Source: Trogon surrucura
Taxonomy: Eukaryota; Chordata; Aves; Trogoniformes; Trogonidae
NCBI GenBank assembly: GCA_020746105.1
Contig: CM036619.1
Span: 10,826,238 to 10,890,237, forward strand
DNA length: 64,000 bases
Direction: 5' to 3'
Of this stretch, positions 13,901 through 24,050 are shown piece by piece. The notes below the pieces were generated by a model. That model saw nothing but the letters and a program-made list of their open reading frames with translations. It was not told where the DNA came from and did not search any database. The number at the start of each line of letters is the position of its first letter. Positions within the stretch are counted from its first letter, which is position 1. The translations under genes were made by a program, and so were the position numbers.

Positions 13901-16851
13901 CACCTTCCAAACAAAGCTTCTGCTTTGTTTGGGAAAAAAAAATGGCCAAAAAAATTGGAGGAATGTGTCAAAGCAAAAAAAAATATTGAGATAAGAAGAA
14001 CATATCTTAATTGTTATCTGCTGCTATTATTTGAACTGTCTTCTATTTTATCAGCCCTTCTTCAACAGGAATTTATAGCTAAAGACTGTACTCTAACAGG
14101 TAAATCTGACGTCAGGGGAACATTTCTAAGATGCAGGATAAAAGGCACAGTGATCAAAGTCAGAGATAGAGAACAAACTGCAGGACACTAAAGGCTTCCA
14201 GAGTATGTTAACCCAGTCAAAACAGTAGAGGCAGTACTGAAAATGAACGTTAATATAACCTCCTGTTACTGAATTGTTTCTGATTTTCAGAATTTACACT
14301 TCAGTTATTCCCTTCTCTTAATTTGATTAATCACAAATGACAATATTTCCATGCCTGTAACTAGGCCATATTTTTACTGTATGTTTTTGTGATACTTACA
14401 CAGCAGTTGGAATTAGAGAAGATTGTCATTAGAGCTCCACTCCAGCATTCCACCAGATAAACAACAAATTATCTGGGCTGATTAAGTTCACCTTGACAAA
14501 GGGGTCAATGTCTGAGGTATCATCTGCTGACAAATTCATACCCACAGACTTCAAGAGGAATATTTGTTAGTAATTGACTTCAACTTGGTTCTAGGATAGG
14601 AATTTTAGGGCTTTACTTTGGCTTTGTTTTTCAAATCAGATATCTAAATTTCACTGGCTTCTGGAAGAGGTGAGCATGCGGAAGGCACAGTGTTACTGCA
14701 ATGCTTTCCTTGGAATATGAAAAATGGTTTTGTGATTGCTAAACAACCAGCTGTATGGATTCTTCAAACCGCTAGTACAGTTAATCTAAAACAATACTCA
14801 CCCATTCTTACTGGAAAAAAAGATAAATGAACAGTCATGAAATTCAAATCATATATCCATCACGTACCAGAAATAAGTGGGATAATTCTCCTGAACCTTG
14901 TTACATTCATTTAACCAAACAATACCAGAATTTACCAGATCTTAATATGGGAAAAAGAGTTATGTTTTCCACTTTCAGTGGAGAATCAGAAAGAAAATTC
15001 AAATGCAAATGCATGAGTACACGTATAAACACATTCTTATATACTTTCTTTTTTTTTTCCCCCAGAAAATACTTTGTTTAGACTGAGAGTGAGTACCTGA
15101 GCCATACTATAAGATCATAGTTAGGCATTTCCAAATTCCTTTTGAAAAGTCATAATATTTTCTTATTGTCTAGAGGGAAGACTCATCTTTGAGATTTAGA
15201 GGAAACCAGGAAACACTTTTAGGGGTGGATTAGTCTTAAATTCCATGCTAATAAAAATATATATTGGTTATAAAATTGTATAAGCTTCTATGCATTTTGA
15301 ATTTCTTTTTGTCCTGATTTCTCAGCTCTCAAGCAGTTTCTTTAGCAAAATCAGTATATCAAAGAGCTCTGTTGTAAGAGTCTAGCAGAACAGACCATGG
15401 GAGAATTTTACAGTTAAAGACATCATGGTGCTGTTCATTGACAGCTCATGGTTCTTGCCGTCATGTAGGAGGCATTCAGCATCTTCCCAGACTGGGTTTA
15501 ATTTCTATGTGGGAAATACTAGTCTAATACTACTAATCTATGTGGGAAATACTAATCTAATACTACCAATCATTTGCAAGTAGCAGAAAAAGTGAATATA
15601 TTTTGTTTATTTAGGCTGGCATCTGGAGCCTATCTGAATCTTAAGTCCTTCTTATACCTGTTTTCATTGCTGGCCTGAAAGAGATTCAAGACGCTCATGA
15701 CTGAAACTTCATGACTAAAACTACAGGAAGTCATTGGATCAGACAGGATTAAAAAAGCCCAGGACCCATTCAACTTCCATTACTGCCTAGCACCTTGACC
15801 CACATAGCGTGCCCAGAGGATGCTTTCAAAGCTTTGTAAAAATCTGGTTTTCTGCATCATTCCTGGATTGTTTCCAGCAACAAATATTAGCAGCTCACCA
15901 CGATCTTTCCTTTTGGCAATATTCAACTAAATGATTGTCTGTTCTCAGTTTCACTGATGTAAATTCAAGGCAATGTCACTAAACTTTGAGGGAGGAATTC
16001 AGTTCTGTTTCTTCAACTCCGTTAACTTCAGGTGACTTATCATTGTAAGTCAGGACATAAGACCAAGCACTCCTCACTCTTTTCAGATTTACACCAGGAT
16101 CATTGAATTAAAATTTGGTCCAGAGTAATGTCATCACTTGAAAATGATCCTAGATGGAGAAATCAGATCAAATTTTTGATATTGATTCAGACAGTTGTCC
16201 TTCCTTGATAATATTTTCTTAATAGTGGTGACATACATTTCCTTCTCATGTGTTGATTGTTTAAGGTATTAAAATCAGAAGGCAATATGAAGATCAATTT
16301 TGGGTAAAACATAGAAGATTGAAAAACATACATTTCTCGGGCCAAAAACTAAAGTGAGAGATTTTAATGTACTTGACATCTAAGAAAGTACATAAACAAA
16401 TATTTTGCTTATGGCCCCTTCATGGAAAGCAATAGCCATAAAGATTCCAGTAGGTATGGAAAACACACAAAGGAGTGTTTGGCAAGGAAATATATAGACA
16501 GGATGAATGAAGGGAAAAAAACCACGGAAGTTACAGTGTCTCTAGATTTGGTGCCAAATTTCCTATAGACTTCAGGGCAAGCAAGTCTTCTGTCCCATCC
16601 TTGCTGATCACAGATTGTCCGGACCTTAAGTTTTCATTACGTCCTCCAACACAGTAATAACAACTGGAGGCTTTTAATGTTCTTCTTTAAGGTTGCGTAA
16701 GCAAACAAAAATTTGCTGGAGCTCGGAGAAGTAATGGTTACTTTTAGCTCTTTCAGATAGTCTTTTTCTATCACATAGAGAAAGTGTCAAAAAACAGTTT
16801 CTGCATGAAGAGTGGGTGAATATGTACATCAAACAGCAATCCACAGTGTTA
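10977..16851. other. Non-coding interval with weak old-repeat traces
   Basis: No gene recognised. Open frames on both strands overlap at 12078-12342 but have no known motif. Near 13735-13800 and 15950-16130 there are traces resembling the same old amniote short repeat as at 9.6 kb; the second has 'gatttacaccaggatca' followed shortly by 'aaatttggtcc'. A 33-bp tandem duplication lies at 15504-15569 and is listed separately. The 101-codon plus-strand frame at 13886-14191 is lysine-rich through A-runs and is probably chance. Confidence 0.5.
15504..15569. repeat. 33-bp tandem duplication (two copies)
   Basis: Two adjacent 33-bp units, 15504-15536 and 15537-15569, each starting 'tctatgtgggaaatacta', differ at two positions. 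The near identity suggests a relatively recent slippage or duplication event. There is no gene context. Confidence 0.9.
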
Positions 16852-17238
16852 TTCTCTTTAGCTTGGAGAAGAGGAGGCTGAGGCGTGACTTCATAAATGT
16901 TTATAAATATGTCAAGGGGGAGTGTCAGGAGGACGGAGCCAGACTCTTTTCAGCCATGTCCAATGACAGGACAAGGGGAAATGGGTACAAGCTGGAACAC
17001 AGGATGTTCCACAAAAATATTAGGAAAAACTTTTTCACTGTGAGGCTGACAGAGCACTGGCACAGGCTACCCAGGGAGGCTGTGGAGTCTCCTTCTTTGG
17101 AGACATTCAAAACCCACCTGGACACATTCCTCTGTGACCTACTGTAGGTGATCCTGCTCTGGCAAGGGGGCTGGACTAGATGGTCTTTTGAGGTCCCTTC
17201 CAACCCCTGACATTCTCTGATTCTGTGATTCTGTGATT
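16852..17238 (+). mobile_element. 5'-truncated CR1 LINE, 3' end with 8-bp tail
   Basis: This keeps only the last part of a CR1 element. It starts abruptly in the reverse-transcriptase C-terminal region ('ctctttagcttggagaag') and runs through the stop codon at 17145-17147 and a short 3' UTR ('ggactagatggtc', 'gaggtcccttccaacc'). It ends in the tail repeats 'attctgtgattctgtgatt'. Such 5' truncation is normal for CR1, which is copied from the 3' end by target-primed reverse transcription. The 3' UTR and protein match the copies at 41.9 kb and 58 kb closely, so all three belong to one subfamily. Confidence 0.95.
16858..17147 (+). pseudogene. CR1 reverse transcriptase, C-terminal fragment
   Basis: The frame remains open for about 96 codons and ends at the normal CR1 stop. 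It encodes the conserved C-terminal region with landmarks '[15 protein letters not shown]', '[12 protein letters not shown]' and '[20 protein letters not shown]'. The catalytic palm, including the F/Y-A-D-D motif, and the N-terminal endonuclease are missing, so it cannot act as an enzyme. The open frame extends upstream to 16812 into unrelated flanking DNA by chance. Confidence 0.9.
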
Positions 17239-18479
17239 CCCTTTGCTTTGCTGTGAGAGAGTGCCACCCACTCTGCTGTAAAAATGTCTATGAGAACCAC
17301 GCAGCTCATCAGGCCAGAGGGAAACTCCATCTCTTTGTGATGGGTTTTGCAACTTAAGTTCATCAGCCTGGATGTTTGATCTGTTACTCTGTTTAATTTT
17401 CCTGTCGTGGTCTTGCCAGGAATATACTCAACTCACACTGTTCGGAAATTGATCTCTCCTGGCCTTTTAGAAACCTGTGACTCATTTCCTTTCCATGGTG
17501 TCATCTCTTATCAAAAGTGTAAGCAGAAAACAAGCAGTTATCTTGCATCATCGGTGATTTGCACATCTCTGTTAATCATTTAACCCTGGAAATCTATACC
17601 AAAGTATTCAAAATATTCATCAACTTTGGTGGAATTTGATGCCTTTTCAACATCTTTGAAAATCAGACAAATTTGGGGAACTGGACTACTGACAGAAGAG
17701 ACTAAGTTTGGGTTCCAGTTTTAAAAGTTCTGGCCTTCATTAATTTTATTAGGATAAAAATAATCAGGGAGAAAAAAAATAACAGTGCATTTTGTTCAAG
17801 AACTATCTGTAGCCATATGAGTTAGGTAATGAGAGACGTTGTCAACAGACCACTAAGCCGATCCAGTATAATTTCAGCTTAGCTGATTGGCATTTAATAG
17901 CTTTGATGATTACTTGCTGAAATCTTGCCATGTTATCTGTGTGCCATGTCGTCCTGTACACAAGGTGCAGAAGTATTTCTCAGGCTCAGCTTCAAAGATG
18001 AAAAAGTGCAAACTACAAATTCTCTTGAGAGGCTCAGAGCAATAAACGTGACCTGTGGTGTTCTGGTGCCAGGCAATGGTTACAGACCTAGGTTCCTGTC
18101 ATGGACAAATGGACACAAGGAAACTTTCGACAGGTCCTTTGTGCTAGAGAGCAACAGCGCTGTTGTTAATACCCTGATCAAGAAGACTTCATGAAGTCCT
18201 TTACTATCCAGCATTTCTACTATGCTCATGATCATAATATTTCTGTTTTCCATTCCAAGCATAAGAAAATCCAGAGAGAAATAACGTAATGCAAAACCAC
18301 CTCAGGCTGGTTTTTCCTATTCACATGAGTGGATTGAGTACAATATCATTTAGGCTGGAAGCTGGGCCAAGAAAAATGCATTTAGACCCAGGGATCCTCC
18401 ACATCTCATATTCCCATCGTGGAAGACTTTGATCAGAGTGCTCTGTCCACATTGTTCTCCACACGCAAAGGCAACTCAG
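17239..18479. other. Non-coding interval, nothing recognised
   Basis: Immediately after the CR1 tail the sequence returns to ordinary AT-rich DNA. The frames at 17139-17363 (minus) and 17925-18194 (plus) are short and have no motif that I recognise. Confidence 0.5.
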
Positions 18480-18484
18480 CTTAC

Positions 18485-18700
18485 CTCTCGCTGTGCTCCT
18501 GGTAACTGACACGTGTGATCTGAGGTTTCCCCAAAGGGGCAGAAAGGATGAAGTAAAGCTTATCAGAACTGTGCTGCCCTGGCTTTGTTTTATTCACGGC
18601 TAACGCACGATGCAGCTTTGTGGGGCTCTTCTCGTTCTCTCCGGCTTTTCCCCTGGGGTCCTTTGGTCGTGCCAATCATTTAAAGAGAGGATAAAGGCAG
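18485..18700 (-). other. Candidate exon with consensus splice donor (speculative)
   Basis: Read on the minus strand, this CpG-containing patch ends in GAG|GTAAGC with the exon end at 18485, a good vertebrate 5' splice site. A 64-codon frame beginning at 18675 runs up to that donor and stops only inside the presumed intron (TAA of the GTAAGC). The encoded peptide is lysine- and arginine-rich and resembles nothing I know. The upstream boundary is undefined: no convincing polypyrimidine-AG acceptor was seen, so it might be a first exon of a non-coding RNA. It is also compatible with chance. Confidence 0.2.
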
Positions 18701-18839
18701 TTACATAAAGGCACAGTAAGGGAGGGGTAGCATGCCCTCCAGCTACTTTGCCCAGCCATAGACAATTTTCCTCACACAGTTTTGCTCCTCTAGGCGTGAT
18801 GGAATACACTTTGATTTTCCATCCTTTCTAAACTCATTA

Positions 18840-21800
18840 TCATCTGAAGAAGTCGGTGACATTGGTACAAATTAACACCTGGTCTCTGTTTCTAACAAAG
18901 AGAAAACACACCAGGTGGACATTTAGAAAAATCAATTCCCATGATAAAGCCAAGGATATTAAAAAGAGAGAGAGAGAAAGAGACACACAAAGATTACAGA
19001 GCACAGTTCTCCCACAGTAGCAGACAGAGTGGCAGCCAGCCATTGTTCTGAAAGGCAGCATCAGCACCGAGAATCAGATGACTAAGCTCCTGATAATGAA
19101 TGAAATATTTTTACTATGCTGAAAAAATTCTGGCACTGCAGGAAGACTCAGTATAAAGGAAATAATTTGAAGGGCCTTTCTGAAGGACACCATCATATAC
19201 CCTCTGCTATGAGAAATTCCAGTATCCTGAAGAGAAGCAATGGTTCTAGCTTTCAACAGGAGTAAAAAGATATAGACTTAAATCAGTGTGCAGTCGATGA
19301 GAACACACGTTAACCCAATTCTCTGCTAAATGCCATCAGTTTTGTTGTGAGAGACATGAGGCAGTGCTGGTAAGGGTTCAGAGTGGCTCTGAAAAGGCAG
19401 GAGAGCCTGGGTGTCCCCAAGTCTTGCAAGTGAACATATTGCCAAAGTATCTTGAAGCATTGCTGTTTGCTCAGCTGTCCATTGTCACCCCTCTGCTGAA
19501 AGGTGGGGACCCTAGGCAGAGCTGGAGGGGACCATGGTGCCTGCAGCTCAGTTGCTGTTATTCACAGCCTGGTAGCTCAGCACAAACCCACTTTGTTGCA
19601 GAGCTATGAAGTGGTCAAATCTCAAAGGAAGATTCATCAGCATTCGTATGCTCACTTCTCTTGCTATCACAGACTTCTGATATCCCATCCAGAGGTAATG
19701 TGGGTACCTGCATTGTACTGATGAATCATGGATGTACTCTTTATGGGCACCCAATACATCGCATTGCTGCAGTGTGACGCTGCGCGAGGCAAGAAGAAGT
19801 GACCAAATGATCATTGAGAGGGGCCATTCAGAAGTCAGTGTTATGTCTGACAGTATCAGTATCATTTGACTATACTGGAATTATGGAAAAATGCTTCAGC
19901 TCATCTGTAAAAAACGAAAGATAGAAATATAAGGAAATTAAAAGGTTTTGATACTCTTATATAAATCCATACACGTGTATATATATGTTTAAAAAGTAAG
20001 ATGATATATATTCTATGGTAAGAAAACACTAGCAAAGGAGAATGTTTTATAATGTGAACTGAACTTTAAAATGCTCTTTTTTCTTCTGGAAAATAACTTC
20101 TGAACTAGAATCTCTTCATTAAACTACAAAAAAACTTCTCCCTTAATCTTACATGTTTTAACTTGTGGGCTAAAAAATTTGCGATGCTACTGCAAATGAC
20201 TGATTCTTTAAAAACCTACTGTGCCATATCCTCTGAGAAGAAGCATTATTAGAAAATGTTTTTAAAACAAACTTTCCCTTCAATACAGCCTGTGGACAGG
20301 TTATGTATCACCTCACACAGCACAATCGAGATTGAGTCACCATATAATTCCACCACACAGAGGCCTAATTCCATCCAAAGATCAGTTTTAGTCAGGACTG
20401 AGACTCCAATCCAAGGCTTACTCTTGTACCTGCAAACCAGGATACCTGTTTCTACTAATTTAGAGAAGTAATTTTTGAAGGGTGTAAGCAAAGTCAGGAT
20501 CAGATCTAGAGGTCAAAATTCATGCTGATTGCCTAGCAGTTCTATTCCTTTTTATTCTGAAAACTGGGTAAGTTCAAATGGCATTAGATTTCTTGCATTA
20601 AACATCAAACCCAAAGTCCAAGGCTTCAGTGGGGACACGGCATCTACAAAGCCTTCATTAACTGTGCTGTGAAGCTTTGAAGCTCCGCTGTGCAACTATT
20701 AGCTGATCTTATTTAACAAACAGTGCTGGAGGTCTATGTGATGTTTGGGACTGAGCAGGTGATGATTTTCTCTTAGCTGCCACCAGTCAAGGACTTTCCA
20801 CTACCAGGACTCAGGCTCCAGCTCTGGGGTCAGAGGTCCAGGTTGTAGAAGAGGAAAAGGGAAATGTTATCTCCATTAATTTCTAGTTCAAAGAAAGCTT
20901 TTTGCTTTCACACTTCGAAAAAACACAGACTATCAGATCATCTCACAGCCAGGTTAATAGTGGGGTTTGTTTTATTTCATGGCTAATGTGATTGTTGTGT
21001 TTAGTGCTTGTAGGAACAGAAACTGCTCAGATGGCAATTCCCTCTCTGTATTCTCTAAATCCCTTTCCAAATCTACGGCCTGCTAATACTGATGAGATTG
21101 TTTTCACTGACTCACAGGCTTAAAAACAAACTCTTAGATCTAGTTTTTCTTTACAGATTAAAGCAATTGTATACATGAGGCTACTGTATAGTGACAAACA
21201 GTAGTAAGTTACTTTGTTTACAAATAAGATGCCGTGTTTTAGAGACCAGCTCTAATGCATCAAATAGTACACGTGCATCCTGATTTGGGTTATGAAACTC
21301 CATCTTCTGCTGATGGTTATTTGATGAACAGATGGTAAGGAGTATCTATTTATGCAAAGGTCAGGCCCCAGGATGTATTAAGCATGACACTGCTACTGCA
21401 AGTACAAAAAGGCTCAAGTATACCTGAAGATGACTTCACAGGAAGGGATGCAGGAAGACAAACAAGATACAATCTAGGAGAGGTTAACGAATTATTGCTC
21501 TGATTATAAGCATTAGATTACTTAAAGCAAGAGAAACTCATAGTAAATTCCAGTAAATAGGAGCAAAGGATGAATGCTACCAGACACAATAAAATTAATT
21601 TATGTCCTTTTAGGCATCGTTGAATTTTGTGGATTTCATTGTAAACCTGATCTTCGAAGAAAATTAATAAATGTTACAGTCTTCACTGATGACCTTTGCC
21701 ATTTATCAGTGGGGTTTTTCTCTTCTGTTCTTTGTAGACTGATTGACATGAATGTTGTCACACTGTCCCTGTGGAAACCAGTGGAGGTAGGATGCACCAG

Positions 21801-22540
21801 TTGTAGACTTACTACCAAAAGATTCCTGGAGTCTCAGGCATCATCCAACTGCAGTGAAATCCACCCAAATGTGGCATCTAGTCCAAACTAAAATAATCCT
21901 GAAAGGAACACAAATCATGGTTAGGATATGTAATCACATTGAGAAACTGTTTGGAGAGAGACACGTTTTCTGATTGCTGTGTAAATGGTCCCAAGACTTG
22001 CATAAAAGCAATGGCTAACATGACTACACAATCCCTTTACTGGCAAAGGCAAATAAGATAAGGATTTTCTGTTCTGTTGCCATTAAGTCTTTGAAGCAGT
22101 GGCAATCTAGACAAATGAAGTTTTGTTTAACCTCCTGTTATAGATGAAATAAATATGCCTAGAAAGAAAACACATAAAGTTACCATGCTTTAGCTGTAGG
22201 GGGAAAAACAAAGCAACAGAGAAAAAGACTATCATATACAACTCAAAAGGTTTTCAGTGTCTGTGGTCTGGCAGCTACATTCAGGGATTACAATTATTTC
22301 AAGGAAACTATCAATCTGTCTCAGAAAGGTAAAATAATATAAGGACTAAAAGGTTAACATTTTAAAGTGAAGTTAGGCCTTTGGCATTCACATCCGTGAA
22401 TTACCAAGTAATACATGCTTCTGAAACCATGCCAGCCTGCATTGTGGCTGCTTATCTAGATGAAATACAGCACTGTTATTGTGCTTTTTTCTAATGGGAA
22501 GAATACCTTTTCATACATAGAAGGCACCTCATAAAATGAT
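18840..22540. other. Non-coding interval with minor simple repeat
   Basis: A short GA-rich simple repeat lies at 18964-18983. Frames up to 105 codons occur (19548-19865 minus, 21574-21891 plus), none with a recognisable domain. No named transposable element is visible. Confidence 0.5.
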
Positions 22541-22845
22541 CAGGCAGCAAGTTTAACAAGCCAAAGGAAATTTTGGGGTTGCACAGCACATAACACAATT
22601 GTGGATGTGGAGCGCAATGCACTGAATGAGTTGAAAAGGGGTTTGGCAGATGTATAAAGAAGAGACTCACGGTGGATAATTAAACATTATTATAGGGATA
22701 AAGCTCCCAAGCTGCTGAGTGCTGGAAAAGGAAATGCCAGGGAAGGGTCACCTTGCACAGAAACCAAATTCCTTACATCCTTTCCTATAATGTCCTCCAT
22801 TGGCCAACATGAGAGTCACGACACTGGGCTAGATGAAGTCTATTT
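22541..22845 (+). mobile_element. Ancient CR1 LINE 3' end
   Basis: This fits the remembered order of the 3' end of old amniote CR1 elements. 'gcagcaagtttaacaa' corresponds to the coding segment near the end of the reverse transcriptase. Further on are 'gaagggtcaccttgcac' and 'tggccaacatgagagtc', then 'acactgggctagatgaa', the hallmark of the CR1 3' UTR ('gatactgggctagatgga'). Decay is heavy and no frame is preserved. It was probably inserted long before the radiation of modern birds. The boundaries are approximate. Confidence 0.6.
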
Positions 22846-23553
22846 CATGTGCTTCAGCAGTTGTGCTTCTACCTTGTCTGCTTTTCCTTGTCTTGTAGTT
22901 CATGAAGACAATTTTGAAATGCCATGTCTCTGTTCAGGGTCTGTCTCTTCCTCTGCTCCTGCACTGATGTAAGCATAAGAAAGATCCATTTCTCTGGTCC
23001 TCAGCCACTACCTAGTCCACACGATTAAGTGTGTCAATTTATCATAGCTGCTAATTTCACAGTGTATGAGATGGTCTTAGTTGCAGCTTCTCAGAGTAAC
23101 AGAGTTCTTCCTTACTACAGAGAAGCAAAGGGCAAATACATGGGAAAAGGGGAAAGGGAATGGAGTAAAACATCAGAAGCAAAAGCTGAAGGAGATTAAA
23201 TGGGCAGAGTTATGTAGGAAGCAGGCTGGTATTTGTCCCTTCAAATATGTGTTTTGGAAGCCACAGTTTTGGTGAACTTGCCTGATCAACACTGTTGAAG
23301 GAGGTTGTTCTGGTCAGCACTGTCTCTGGACAGTGATATTATTTGCATTGGAAGACAGAACTGGTGATAGAAAACAAAAACTTGCCTGGCTTCTTGCCTC
23401 ATCTTAAAGTATGGCCACTGCCCCTGGAGGCACTTGCATTCCTAACAGGGCAGCAGTTTTCCTGCTCCCCCTCAGATCTGAATAGCCATGCCAGGAATGA
23501 CACCACTGTGCCTGCCAGCATCGTGTTCCCGTGTAGACCATTAGGATTTCTTG

Positions 23554-23580
23554 TCACAGAATCACAGAATCACAGAATGT
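23554..23580 (-). repeat. CR1-type 8-bp tail repeat
   Basis: Three copies of the unit 'tcacagaa' on the plus strand, which is the reverse complement of the CR1 3'-terminal 'attctgtga' repeat. The usual CR1 3' UTR ('ggttggaagggacc') does not follow; the adjacent sequence is the unrelated 162-codon frame at 23562-24050. It is either an extremely truncated CR1 or the tail of a different element mobilised by CR1 machinery. Confidence 0.8.
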
Positions 23581-24050
23581 GATGAGGTGCTGCTTCTCAA
23601 ACTGTGAGATGAATGTGCCAGTCCTTCCAGAAACACCAGGAGATGTAGGATGGTTCTGGGGGATGTCCAGAGCTTAACTGATGTAGCTGGTGTCCTTGCA
23701 GCAAAGAAAACGGGTTGCCAGCCTGAGTAAGACCTAAGTACAACCTCTAAGTTGCACATCTGGCTATGCATGGCTGAGGTGACTTTGGGGGATAGGTAAG
23801 AGGAAAGGGGGAAACTCCAAATGTAAATGTCCAGATTGAATCTGGAATGACTACATTCCCTAGTGGGATAATCTGATCCCTGATTTCCTCTAGGTTGCAA
23901 ACCCCTTCTGAAGTGAGGGCAAACCTCATTGTGGCTGCCTTGCTGTGCTGCTATTGAAAATTGATGCATTGTCCACAGTGCTAAGACTGTTTTCTTGTAC
24001 GATCTGAGATAATCTACACTTCTTTTGGAGTTCCTGAGAAAACAACTCAC
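23562..24050 (-). CDS. Unrecognised 162-codon ORF joined to a CR1-type tail
   Basis: This is the longest open frame in the window outside the CR1 elements, reading on the minus strand and ending in the CR1-type tail repeat, which itself encodes the last residues. I recognise no domain. The sequence is rich in Ser, His and Arg, has no clear signal peptide or membrane segment, and an overlapping minus-strand frame of 60 codons (23747-23929) is also open. It could be a chance frame in GC-balanced DNA, part of an unnamed repeat, or a retrocopy that acquired a CR1 tail. There is no evidence of expression, so the coding status is very uncertain. Confidence 0.2.
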   Translation of the reverse strand: MSCFLRNSKRSVDYLRSYKKTVLALWTMHQFSIAAQQGSHNEVCPHFRRGLQPRGNQGSDYPTRECSHSRFNLDIYIWSFPLSSYLSPKVTSAMHSQMCNLEVVLRSYSGWQPVFFAARTPATSVKLWTSPRTILHLLVFLEGLAHSSHSLRSSTSSHSVIL

